Source of the DNA: Streptomyces subrutilus
GTDB lineage: Bacteria; Actinomycetota; Actinomycetes; Streptomycetales; Streptomycetaceae
Reading direction: 5' to 3'
DNA: 64,000 bases
Assembly: GCF_008704535.1 (NCBI RefSeq)
Contig: NZ_CP023701.1
Coordinates: forward strand, 7,540,975-7,604,974
Under the pieces are notes generated by a model. It searched no databases. It was not told the origin of the DNA and was given only the letters and a program-made list of their open reading frames with translations. Positions 53,382-63,372 of this stretch are shown here, piece by piece. Position numbers and translations under genes: made by a program. Every line of letters begins with the position of its first letter. Within the stretch, counting starts at the first letter, position 1.

Positions 53382-54211
53382 GTGAAAATTCAGGTGCTGG
53401 GTCCGTTGAGTGCCGAGGTCAACGGCGCTTCGATCGTGCCGACGGCCCGCAAACCGCGGCAGATCCTCACCCTCCTCGCGCTCTACCCGGGGCGGGTGAT
53501 GCCGGTCCCCACCCTCATGGAGGAGATCTGGGGCACCGAACCGCCCCAGAGCGCGCTGACGACCCTGCAGACGTACATCCTCCAGCTGCGCCGCCGCCTG
53601 GGCACCGCCATGGGCCCGGCCGCACCGGGCGGCCCGGCCGGCGCTAAGGACGTCCTGGCCACCCGGCACGGCGGCTACCTGCTGCGGATACCGCCCCAGG
53701 CGGTCGACGTCCACGCCTACGAGTCCCTCGTCGCGAGCGGCCACGACCGCCACGAGCACGGTGACGACGCGGGCGCCGCAGCCTCCCTGCGGGCGGCCCT
53801 CGCCCTGTGGCAGGGCCCGGCCCTGGTCGACGTACGGCTGGGCCCGGTCCTGGAGATCGAGGTGATGCGCCTGGAAGAGAGCCGCCTGGCCACGGTCGAA
53901 CGCCGCATCGACGCCGACCTGCGCCTGGGACGCCACACCGAACTGATCGCCGAACTCACCGACCTGACCGCCCGCCATCCGCAACACGAGGGACTGCACG
54001 CGCAGGCGATGGTCGCGCTCTACCGCTCCGGCCGCCAGGCCGGGCCCTGGACGTCTACCGCCGACTGCGCGGACGCCTCGTCGAGGACCTGGGCGTGGAG
54101 CCCTCACCGCAGCTGCAGCGCCTGCACCAGGCCATGCTCGCCGTCGACCCCGCCCTCGACGTACCGGCCGGCCCCCGGCGGGGCACCACCTTCGACCTCT
54201 ACGCCGTCTGA
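53382..54211 (+). pseudogene. SARP-family activator 2, single frameshift
   Basis: OmpR-type winged helix (KIQVLGPLSAEVNGASIVPT, RKPRQILTLLALYPGRVMPV, EEIWGTEPPQSALTTLQTYI) and activation domain (VHAYESLVASGHDRHEHGDD, ALWQGPALVDV, RRIDADLRLGRHTELIAELT). After RSGRQA the frame breaks at about 54041-54044, where gccgggccctgg seems to lack one G; the rest (ALDVYRRLRGRLVEDLGVEP to FDLYAV) is in the next frame. Adding one base gives 276 residues, matching the 273 of SARP 3. GTG 53382 has ggaggagacc. Confidence 0.85.
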
Positions 54212-55287
54212 CCCACCCCGCCCGGGCCTGTAGCGGGCCCCGGCCACCCCGCTCCACGAAGCCGCGCAGCCCGCCCACCCGCCCGCCCGCCCACCCGTCC
54301 GCCCGTCCGTCCGCCCGTGAAGGGTCGGGCTGCCGGCACGTGAGCGGTCGCGCCGCCCTTCCGCGAGCGGTCGGGGCACGGCCGCGCGCCGACGCGCACG
54401 CTCCCGCCTGCCGCACGCACTCTGCGACGGGCCAACGCCCCACTCGCTCCGCCCGCCCGCCCGCCCGCCCGGCCCCGCTCCGGCCGGGGCGCGGTGCCGC
54501 CGTACGCTGCCCCGCGCGTCCGCGAGCTCGGTCCGCGCGCTCGTGTCCTACCGCCGCCGTACGCCGCTCCCCGCCGGCGCCCGTGTCCAGCGCCCGCGCG
54601 CGCCCGTACACACGCCTGTTCGCGCGCCCGCGCCCTTGCTCGGTCCGGGTGCTGCCGCCCGGTGTCGCCGCAGTGCGTGGTCCGGGATCCGTACCGCTCC
54701 GGTCCCCTGGAGCGCTCCGCCCGCGTCCGCCCCCTGCCGGCCCCGACCCCGGGCCCGGCCCGCGTGTCCCGAGACGGCGCGGCAGTGGCGGTGGGGTGCG
54801 GCGGTCCGGTGCGGATTCACGCCCGGACGCAGTCCCCGCCCCCGGCCCGCGCCTCGGCCCGGGCCCGGGGCCAGCCGATGTCCTCGTCCGGGCGCAGGGC
54901 GCGGCCCGCGGTGAGGGCCGTGCGCAGGAGCCGGCCCGCATGCGCGGGCCGGGCGCGGGCGCGGGTCCCTGGGCCGGGGGAGGCCGGGGCGCGGTGTGCT
55001 GCGGGCGTCCAGGACACGCGGGTTGCGCACACCGATGGCCCCATCGTCGACTCCAAGGCGCTGGATTGGCGGAAGTGCAGGTCACCGGCGGGTGCCGCGG
55101 CCGGTCCTGGAGAGTCTGCCTCGAAGGGGTCGAGGACCGCTCGAAGACCGCACGACACCCGCCGGAGAGCCGCATGACGTGCGCATGAGACCGGTCCGCC
55201 GGCGCTGGCAAAGGTTTGCCCGCCCGTTGCCGGGCGCCCTACGCTCGGCGCCGGTTCCCGACAGAATTGTTGCCCCGCGACCCAGGG
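54212..55287. other. C-rich gene-poor spacer
   Basis: Over 1 kb with no supported gene on either strand. It holds a run of gcccgcccgccc/gtccgcccgtcc repeats (54260-54320) and a palindrome GGCAAAGGTTTGCC at 55207-55220. Confidence 0.55.
55207..55220. promoter_or_regulatory. GGCAAAGGTTTGCC palindrome upstream of the XRE gene
   Basis: Arms GGCAAA and TTTGCC flank a 2-base spacer, 67 bases before the XRE start. The half-site resembles the TGGCAA elements clustered at 63386-63685. Possible XRE autoregulatory site. Confidence 0.45.
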
Positions 55288-56596
55288 ATGCTCATGCTGC
55301 GACAGCCCGCGTTCGGACACCGCCTGAGGAAGCTTCGGATGGCCCAGGGCCTGTCGCAGACGGCCCTGGCCGGCGAGGGCATGTCCACCAGCTACCTCTC
55401 CCGCCTGGAGTCCGGCGCCCGCCAACCCACCGACCGGGCCGTGGGATACCTGGCCGGCCGACTCGGACTGGAAGCCCACGACTTCCAGGAACAGGCCGGC
55501 GGCTCCCTCACCCAGGCCCTGACCCTGGCGGCGTCCACCGGGTCCCCCGACGCCATCGAGGCACTGCGCCGGGCACTGGCCGCCGAAGGCCACGAAAGCG
55601 CCCTGCTGCGCTGGCAGGCCCTGTGGCAACTCGCCCGCGCCGCACGCCTCCAGGGCGACCACCCGGCCGAACGCGACCACCTCGCACGGCTGGTGGAACT
55701 CGGCGAGGAGACGGACGTCGGCGAACTGCGCGTCCGCGGCCTCACCCGCCTGGCCCGCTGCCTGCGCTCCCTCGGCGAGATCACCCCCGCCCTCGACGCG
55801 GCCGTCGAGGCCCACCGCATCGCGCTCGGCGAGGACCTGGGAGTGGAAGACCGCGCCGCCGCCCTGCTCGCCCTGGTCTCGGTGACGGCCGAGGCGGGCC
55901 GGGTCGCCGACGCCCGGGTCCACGCCGACGAGCTGACCGCCCTGCTGCGGGGCCGCTCGGACACCCTGTGGGCCGAGGCGATGTGGACGGCAGCCGCGGT
56001 CCGCGTCCGCCAAGGCGACCACACCGGCGCCCAGGCCTGCCTGGACGAGGCACTGGAACGCTTCGGCAGCCAGGAGGACCTCGTCCTGTGGACCCGGCTG
56101 CGCCTGGCCACCGCCCGCCTGCACCTGGAGAAGCTCCCCGCCGAACCCGCCCGCGCCGAACACCGGGCCGCCGAGGCCGAAGCCGCCCTCGCGTTCGTCG
56201 CCACCCCCGCCCTGCGCCAGGACCTCACCGCCCTCAAAGCCGACCTCGCCTACGCCACCGGCCACTACGACCAGGCCCGCGCCCTGCTCGCCGCCCTCGC
56301 CGCGGACCAGCCCCGGATGACCTACCGAGGCCAGGTACGGCTGGAGATCCTGCGCCACCAACTGCTGATCCTCGACGGTGACCCGCAGGGCATCCAGGGC
56401 CTGCGCGACCTCGCCCAACAAGCCCAGCGGGACGCCAACATCGACCTCGCCGCCGAGATCTGGCGGGTCCTGGCCGACGCCCTCACCCCCACCGCCCCAC
56501 CCGGCACCCCGCCCCGCCTCCCGGCCCCCTGCCGGCCGCCGCCCCCACACCCCGCCCGCCCCCCTGCACACGCCCCACCCCGCCCCGACCTCCTAG
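55288..56596 (+). CDS. XRE-family regulator with TPR-like repeats; 3' end uncertain
   Basis: The N-terminal XRE helix-turn-helix is GHRLRKLRMAQGLSQTALAG, EGMSTSYLSRLESGARQPTD and RAVGYLAGRLGLE. About 300 residues of helical TPR-like repeats follow (WQALWQLARAARLQGDHPAE, RGLTRLARCLRSLGEITPAL, ALLALVSVTAEAGRVADARV), a form used by pathway-specific Streptomyces regulators. After EIWRVLADALTP the frame turns into Pro-rich nonsense with no stop until it enters the downstream cyclase, so the true end is probably a one-base change away at a stop such as 56594-56596. ATG 55288 or 55294 is the start. Confidence 0.72.
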
Positions 56597-56815
56597 AACA
56601 CCCCGCCCGGACCGTGCCGGGCAGGCCCACGGCGCCCCCCGGCCCCCGGCCCGCCGGGCCACCGCCCCCGACCCGTCCGCCCCTCGACCCGTCCCCCCGG
56701 CCCGTCCCCCCCGCTTTCCCGCCGGTCTCCCGGGTCCGTGCGGGGGTCGAGGGAGCCTCTAGCGGGGTGGTGCAGCGTGGGGCGCACCCGCACGGACGAC
56801 CAGGGGAGGCGAGCG

Positions 56816-57807
56816 ATGCCCTCGCAGCGCGTGCACACCAGCGAGCAGACGGCATCCGTTGCCGCCCCCGCCGACGTGGTGTACGGGCTGCTGGCCGACG
56901 CCGTGCGCTGGCCCCTGCTGCTGCCCGGCCCCGTCCACGTCGAACGCATCGACTTCGACGGCGTCCGCGAACGCCTGCGACTGTGGGACCTGCAGGACGG
57001 CCGCGTCCGCTCCTTCCACCTCCACCGCACCCTCGACCCGCACACCCGCACCGTGCGGTTCGAACAGGAGGACACCGCCCGCCCCGGCGCACCCACCACC
57101 GGCACCTGGACCGTCCACGCCCACGGCCCCGCCCGCTGCCGGCTCACCCTGGCCCAGGACCGCACCCTGGACGGGCCGCCCGCCGCCGCCACCGGACACA
57201 GCCGCGACCACTGGCAGGCCGAACCGGCCGCCCTCCTCGCCCACGTCGCCCAACTCGCCGAACGCTGGGAGCAACTCGACGAACTCCTGCTGTCCTTCCA
57301 GGACACCCTGCAGGTCACCGGCCCCGCCGAACTCGTCTACGACTTCCTCTACCACGTCGAGCACTGGCCCGACCGCGTCCCCACATCGACGCCGCCCACG
57401 TCACCGAGGACACCCCCGGCATCCAGCTCGCCTCCCTGGACACCTGCGCCACCCCCGACGGCCGCACCCTGGCCACCCGCTCGGTACGCCTGTGCTTCCC
57501 CGCCGCCGCACGCATCGTCTACAAGGAACTGGCCACCCCCCACCCCATCGCCGCCCACAGCGGCGAATGGTCCCTGGAGCCCCACCGCGACGGCGTCCTG
57601 GCCGTCTGCGCCCAGCAGGTGATGCTCCGCCCCGACGCCACCGCACCACCCGCCCCCGACACGGACCCGGACGCCGCCCGCGGACACCCGGACGGGGGAG
57701 CGGCCGACGTCCGCGCCCAGGTCCGCACCTGGCTGGGCCGGGCCGCCACCGACACGCTGCGCCTGGCCGCCTGGCACGCGCAGAACACGGTACGCCGACT
57801 GCGATGA
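56816..57807 (+). pseudogene. Didomain aromatase/cyclase (type II polyketide), single frameshift
   Basis: Two SRPBCC/START-like domains as in ActVII/DpsF-type aromatase/cyclases. Domain 1 is QTASVAAPADVVYGLLADAV, WDLQDGRVRSFHLHRTLDP, VRFEQEDTARPGA, GTWTVHAHGPARCRLTL. Domain 2 is VTGPAELVYDFLYHVEHWPD, then in another frame HIDAAHVTEDTPGIQLASLD, SVRLCFPAAARIVYKELATP and SGEWSLEPHRDGVLAVCAQQ. The break lies in the C run 57379-57382, apparently one C short; repaired, the protein has 330 residues. ATG 56816 follows aggggaggcgagcg. The enzyme would cyclise and aromatise a reduced poly-beta-ketone; ketosynthase genes are not in the window. Confidence 0.83.
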
Positions 57808-57850
57808 GCAGCGAGCCGCGCGCGACGAGCACCGACAGGAGGAGCCCCCG

Positions 57851-58881
57851 ATGCACCGGACGACCCACCACGCCGGGCCCCCCGCCCCGCCGGCCCGCCC
57901 GCCCCCGCCGGTCTGCAGGCGCCCGTCCACATCGCCGGACCGGAAGGCCCCTGGGAGGAACTCGCCGACCGGCTGGAGGACACCGGACGGGCCCTGCTCT
58001 GCACGACCTGGGGCCAGTGGCTGACCGCCGTCCTCCTGGACCCCGCACTGCGCCCGCTGCTCGCCGGGGACTGGCCGCGCTACCGGCAGACGCCGGCCGC
58101 GGCCGCCCGGATGCGGTTCGCCGTCTCGCGCGTGGTCCTCAAGTACACCGCCGCCACCGCCCTGGACGTCCCCCCGCACACCCTGGACCTGGCCCACCGC
58201 CCCGGCGGCCGGCCCGTCCTGCGCGGCGCCGAAGCCGGCGCCCGCATCGAGCTCGGCGTCGCCCACACCGGCGAACTCATCGCCGTCGGCGTCAGCCGCA
58301 CCGGCCCCATCGGCGTGCACGCCGAACCGGCCGCCCGCGACCTGCCCTACGCGACCCTGCGCGACCAGCTGTGCACCCCACGGGAAGCCGCCGCCCTCGA
58401 CGCCCTGCCCGCCGGCGAACGCCGCACCCGGCTGCTGTCGCTGTGGACCCTGCGCGAGGCCCACGCCCAGGCCCTGGGCCACGGCGCCCGCCACCGCATG
58501 CCGGCCCCCGCCCTCGGCCACGACACCCTCGGCCGGCCCTTCCTGCACACCCCGACCGGCCCCGACACCGACCCCGGCCACGACCCCCGCCCCGACACCG
58601 GCCCCGGTGCCGGTGCCGGTGCCGGGCGGCCGTCCGGGCCGTGGGAGGTGGCCGCCCACCTCGTCCAGGACCGCTACCTGCTCGCCGCCGCCCACCGCCC
58701 CCACCCCGCCCCCGCCGGCCCCGCCGGCCCCGCGGGCGCGGGCGGCGCCGCCCGCGCTCTCGACACCGCATCGCGGAGCACTGCAGGGCCGCTCAAGGAA
58801 ACCGCCCCGCGGCCCGGCGGCGAACTACGCTTCCTGCGACCGGTCACCTCCGGCCGGGGCGAGGGAAGGCGGACGCCGTGA
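57851..58881 (+). pseudogene. 4'-phosphopantetheinyl transferase-like protein, frameshifted
   Basis: ATG 57851 has the RBS aggaggagccccc, but its frame ends after about 65 codons. The PPTase sequence (PVHIAGPEGPWEELADRLED, TPAAAARMRFAVSRVVLKYT, LGVAHTGELIAVGVSRTGPI, GVHAEPAARDLP, LLSLWTLREAHAQALGHG) continues one frame over to 58881. The shift is in the C/G runs at about 57880-57912. The usual Mg-binding GVDxE is GVHAE here, and the WxxKEA motif is WTLREA, so activity is doubtful even if the frame is repaired (about 343 residues). The family normally primes carrier proteins of PKS/NRPS systems. Confidence 0.7.
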
Positions 58882-58941
58882 ACGCAGCCGTGCACACGAG
58901 GCGACCGCCCCGGACGCCGTCCGCGCCCCGCCCGACCCGCC

Positions 58942-61311
58942 GTGCCGCCTGAACCGTGCCCGCGCCCCGGGCCCAGGCCCCCACCCCGCCCGCCGTGCCC
59001 GCCCGCCCGCAGCCCCCGCCCGGGCCAGCCGGTGACCGGCCGGCCCGCCACCGCCGACCCGGCCGCGCCCCTGACCGTGGTCCACCACCTCCACCCCGCC
59101 GCCACCCCCCGCACCGAACCCGCGGCCGCGGCGGGCGGACGCGGCCTGGTCCTGGACGTACTCGGCCTGTCCGACGACGCGGACGCCGAACGGTTCACCG
59201 CGCGGATCGCCGAAGGCCACCGCCGCTACCACGTCGCCCTCCAGCCCCACGGCCCCGGCCGGCACACCCTGCGCCTGCACCCCGCCCCCGGACCCCACCA
59301 ACCCCCCTGCCGCGACGGGCTGCTGGACGCCACCCTGCTGGCCGACCTCCTCGGCCCCCGGCCCGCCGACGGCCACCCCTCGCCCTCACCGGCCACCAGC
59401 ACGACCTGCTGCGCGAGGCCGTCACCACCCCCGGCGGCCCCGGCCTCTCCCTGCGCCAACTCCACTGGACCTGGACCGGACCACTGGACCGCGCCCGCTT
59501 CGACGCGGCCTGGCAGTCGGTGTGCGAACGGGAATCGATCCTGCGGGCCGCCCTGGACTGGACCGCGCAACCCCGCCTGGTCCTGCACCCGCACGCCGAA
59601 GTGGACATCGCCCACCACACCGGCCCCCACTGGCCGGACCTCCTCTCCCAGGACCGCCGACGCCCCTTCCCCTGCACCGCCCGCCCCTGCTGCGCCTGAC
59701 CGTCCTGCACCCCGCCCCCCACCCCACACCCCGCACGCCCACACCCCGCACGCCCCCGCACGGCTGCTCCTGACCTGCCACCGCGCCCTCCTCGACGAAC
59801 GCGGCGTGCGCCTGCTGCTGCGCGAGTTCTACCGCGCCTACCTCGCCGACGGCGTCCTGCCCGGCGGCGAACGCCGCCCCGACCTGCGCGACCACGCCCG
59901 CTGGCTGGCCCGCCAGGGCAGCGACGGCGCCCGCGAACTGTGGACGCGCACCGCACCCCCGCGCCACGCCGCGACCACCCCCGGCCGCCACCCCCACCCC
60001 GCCCCGGACCCCCACCGGCCCCCGGACCGGACGGCGACCCCGGCAGCGGGCGGCTGCGCCGACGGCTGGAGGAACCCCACAGCTCCCGACTGCGGTCCTG
60101 GGCCGCGGCCCGCGGCGCCGGGGAGAGCAGCGCCCTGCACACGGTGTGGGCCCTGCTGCTCTACCGGGCGGCAGCCGGCGGCGCCGGGCAACCGCTGCGG
60201 GTGAGCTTCGCGGTGCGCCTCTCCGGCCGCGACAGCACCGCACCCTCCGGCGCGGGCATCCCCGGGCTGCTCGGCGGCCCGCTGCCGCTGACCGTGCGGG
60301 TCGACCGGGCACAGCCGCTGTCCGCGCTGCTGCGGCAGGTCCGCGACGCCCTGCTGGACCTGTCCGCGTACCCGTGGGTGTCCCAGGACCAGATCCGCGC
60401 GTGGAGCGGCCGCACCGGCCCGGAGGAACTGAGCGAGTCCGTCGTCGCCTTCGAGACCCCGACACCCTCCCGGCCGCCCTGCGCGGCGAACTGCGGGCCC
60501 GGGGCATCACCGTGGACGAACCGCGCACCGCCGCCGAAGACGCCGCGCCCACCCCGCCCCTGGCCCTCACCGCCCGCCACGACGACACCGGAGCCCTGGT
60601 CCTGGACGCCGTCTACGACCGCGCGGTGTGGACCGACACGGACGCCCGCACCGTCCTGGGCCAGTGCCTGGCCCTGCTGGAGGCCCTGACCGAACTACCC
60701 GACCCCGACCCCGAATCCGACCCCGGCCCTGAATCCGACCCCGGCCCCGACGCCGGAACCGGTGCCGGGTCCGCACCCGGCCGACGCCCCCGCGGCGGAG
60801 CCGATCCCGCCGTCGGCCGGCTCCTGGACACCCTGGCCGCCGCCCCCGTGCCCGCCGCCCGCCCCCGCACCGGCCCGCACCGGCCCGCCGCCCCGCCCTG
60901 CGGACCCTGCGCCGCGGAGAGCCCGCCGCGGACGTGATCTGCCTGCTCCGGGTGCCCGGGGCGGCGGCCGGGGTGCCGGAGCTGTTCGTCCGCGGCCACC
61001 GGGGCCCCGAGACGGTCCTGGCCCTGGAACTCGACGGCCCGCCCGACGCGGCCGCCGCAGCCGCCGTCCGAGCCGCAGCCGGTGCCGGTGCCGGCGGCGG
61101 CCCGCACGGCCCGGGACGGCTGCTGCTGTGCGGGCACGGCCCCGCCGCGGGCGCCGCGTACGCCCTCGCGCGGGCGCTCGCCGGCGCCCACCGCGCCCCC
61201 GGGAGCGGGGGCGGCGCGGTGGGAGTGGTCCTGACCGGCCTGGCCGGCCCCGGCGACAGCGCCCGCGCCCTCGCCCGGGGCCTGGCCGCCTCGACCTCCG
61301 TACGCCCCTGA
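58942..61311 (+). pseudogene. NRPS-like condensation domain / thioesterase-like gene with many frameshifts
   Basis: A condensation-domain protein is readable in order across shifting frames: HQHDLLREAV, then FDAAWQSVCERESILRAALD and LRLTVL, the active-site region LLLTCHRALLDERGVRLLLR (normal HHxxxDG is HRALLDERG), FYRAYLADGVLPGG, RLSGRDSTAPSGAGIPGLLG and QVRDALLDLSAYPWVSQDQI. It is followed by a thioesterase-like segment (VICLLRVPGAAAGVPELFVR, RLLLCGHGPAAGAAYALARA) in which GHSxG is GHGPA. Frames change near 59385, 59670, 59750, 60040, 60470 and 60925. Both active sites look degenerate. There is no adenylation or carrier domain. Confidence 0.65.
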
Positions 61312-61320
61312 CCCGGCCCC

Positions 61321-61712
61321 GCACCCCCAAGGCCCCCGCCGGCCGCCCGCTCGCGCCCGTACGGGACACCCGCGCCCGAACACCACGGCAGGGCGGGCAG
61401 GGTGTGGCCGTGTGGCCGTGCGGTGGGGAGCGGGGCGCGGGCAGCCCGCGCCCCGCACCCCCAAGGCCCCCGCCGGCCGCCCGCTCGCGCCCGTACGGGA
61501 CACCCGCGCCCGAACACCACGGCAGGGCGGGCAGGGTGTGGCCGTGTGGCCGTGCGGTGGGGAGCGGGCGCGGGCAGCCCGCGCCCCGCACCCCAAGGCC
61601 CCCGCCGGCCGCCCGCTCGCGCCCGTACGGGACACCCGCGCCCGAACACCACGGCAGGGCGGGCAGGGTGTGGCCGTGTGGCCGTGCGGTGGGGGAGCGG
61701 GGCGCGGGCTGC
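61321..61712. repeat. 133/134-bp tandem repeat, nearly three copies
   Basis: Units start at 61321, 61455 and 61588 and are almost identical; differences are single bases in C or G runs. Each of the first two ends in a hairpin with perfect arms (11 bp at 61432-61454, 10 bp at 61566-61586) around a single A. The third copy loses similarity at about 61712. No start codon or RBS supports a protein, although frames stay open because of the composition. Confidence 0.9.
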
Positions 61713-62137
61713 CCGCGGCGGCCCGGCGGGGGACCGGCGCGGGGCCGGCGGGGGCCCGGCGGGGCGGGTGGCGTACGGGAGCGGTAAGCGCCCCGGACCG
61801 TACGCACTGCACGGACCGCCCGCCCGAAGCCCGAAGCCCCTGAGCCCGAAGGCGAGGCCTTGAGCCCGAAGTCGAGGTCTGAGTCGACGAAGCCCGGGAT
61901 CGAAGTCCCTTGAGTTGGGCGGGTGTTGTCGGCGGGGTGGCGTGGCGGCGCCTCGTGCGGCGTGGCTGCGGTGGGGTGCGGCGCCACGGGGGCGGTCCCG
62001 TGCGGCCGGCCGGCGCGGTGCGGCGGGGCGTCGGGCGCAGCGCGGTGCGGGGCGCTGCGGTGGGGCCCGGTGCGGCCGTGCGGTCCGGTGCCGGGCCGGG
62101 GTGCGGGCCCGGCCGGTCGGAGCGGGGGAGGGGCGGC
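61713..62137. other. Intergenic region downstream of SARP 3
   Basis: No gene is supported. It includes a short imperfect repeat tgagcccgaag...gagg (61840-61885). Confidence 0.5.
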
Positions 62138-62959
62138 TCAGGCGGCGAAGAGGTCGAACGTCGAGGTGCGCCGGGGTCCGGCGAGGACCTCCAAGGCGGG
62201 GTCGACGGCGAGCATGGCCTGGTGCAGGCGCTGCAGCTGCGGTGAGGGCTCCACGCCCAGGTCCTCGACGAGGCGTCCGCGCAGCCGCCGGTAGACGTCC
62301 AGGGCGGTCGCCTGGCGGCCGGAGCGGTAGAGCGCGACCATGACCTGCGAGTGCAGCCCCTCGTGCTGGGGGTGACGGGCGGTCAGGTCGGTGAGTTCGG
62401 CGATCAGTTCGCTGTGGCGTCCCAGGCGCAGGTCGGCGTCGATGCGCCGCTCCACGGTGACCAGGCGGCTCTCCTCCAGGCGCATCACCTCGATGTCGAG
62501 GATCGGCCCGACCCGTACGTCGACCAGCGCCGGCCCCCGCCACAGGTCCAGCGCGGCCCGCAGCCGGTCGGCGGCCAGCTGGCTGTCGCCCGCCTCGTAG
62601 GCGCCCTGGCCCTCGCGGATCAGCCGTTCCCAGTCGTGGACGTCGACGCTGTCCTCGGGTATCTGCAGCAGGTAGCCGCCGTGCCGGGTGGCCAGGACCT
62701 CCTTGGCGCCGCCCGGCGCGTCGGGTCCCATCGCGGTCCCCAGGCGGCGGCGCAGCTGCAGGATGTACGTCTGCAGGGTGGTCAGTGCGCTCTGCGGCGG
62801 CTGGGTCCCCCAGATCTCCTCCATGAGGGTGGGCACCGGCATCACGCGCCCGGGATACAGCGCGAGCAGCGACAGGACCTGTCTCGGCTTGCCCGCGGTC
62901 GGAACGATCGAGCCGCCGTTGACCTCGGCGCTCAACGGACCCAGAACCTGAATCCTCAT
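62138..62959 (-). CDS. SARP-family transcriptional activator 3
   Basis: A complete 273-residue SARP: winged helix MRIQVLGPLSAEVNGGSIVP, GKPRQVLSLLALYPGRVMPV, EEIWGTQPPQSALTTLQTYI, then the activation domain VHDWERLIREGQGAYEAGDS, ALDLWRGPALVDV, RRIDADLRLGRHSELIAELT and ATALDVYRRLRGRLVEDLGV. It is a close paralogue of SARP 2 in inverted orientation; 90 bases at the 3' end (62195-62284) are identical to 54065-54154. ATG 62959 has ggaggagacc upstream, the same RBS as SARP 2. It is probably a pathway-specific activator of the cluster extending to the right. Confidence 0.92.
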   Translation of the reverse strand: MRIQVLGPLSAEVNGGSIVPTAGKPRQVLSLLALYPGRVMPVPTLMEEIWGTQPPQSALTTLQTYILQLRRRLGTAMGPDAPGGAKEVLATRHGGYLLQIPEDSVDVHDWERLIREGQGAYEAGDSQLAADRLRAALDLWRGPALVDVRVGPILDIEVMRLEESRLVTVERRIDADLRLGRHSELIAELTDLTARHPQHEGLHSQVMVALYRSGRQATALDVYRRLRGRLVEDLGVEPSPQLQRLHQAMLAVDPALEVLAGPRRTSTFDLFAA

Positions 62960-63078
62960 GGTCTCCTCCGTACTCGTCGAGTCCCCCGGCCGTTTTCGAC
63001 AGTTGGCCAGGGAACTGCCCCCGATGCGGGCACGCTAGCCGGGGTGGAGGTTTTCCATCCCCTTCCTGTAGCCGCTCT

Positions 63079-63372
63079 CTAGCCGCCTTCCATCACGGCA
63101 CGTCGAGCGGGTGCGGGGGCGCGCGTCGGGGCGTCGGCCGCACGGGCGGCCGGGGCGGCGCAGACCGGTTCCCGACGGCCGGTTACGGCCAGTCGATGCG
63201 CTGCGGGCCGGCCGGCGCCCCCGGGCCGCGCCCCGGCGCGGCGGCCCGGCGGCCGGGGCGACGGCCAGTCGATCCGGCCGCCGCCCTCGTCGGCCCCGGC
63301 GGCCCCCGCGGCGGCCAGTACGGCCGCTCCTGCCAGCGCGGCGGCGGCGGCGATGCGGGCGATGCTCCTCAT
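63079..63372 (-). CDS. Small secreted protein
   Basis: A 97-residue product. The signal peptide RSIARIAAAAALAGAAVLAA ends at AAGADEGG, followed by an Arg/Pro/Ala-rich mature part containing GRIDWPSP and two Arg-rich segments. ATG 63372 has a strong RBS (aggagtcacc). I do not recognise a family. It is divergent from the 63750 gene, with TGGCAA elements in the shared upstream region. Confidence 0.55.
   Translation of the reverse strand: MRSIARIAAAAALAGAAVLAAAGAAGADEGGGRIDWPSPRPPGRRAGARPGGAGRPAAHRLAVTGRREPVCAAPAARAADAPTRAPAPARRAVMEGG

Noticed and set aside
61312..61863. Protein encoded by the 133-bp repeats
   Set aside because: Unit lengths of 134 and 133 bp change frame between copies, and no RBS is present, so a repeat protein is not expected.
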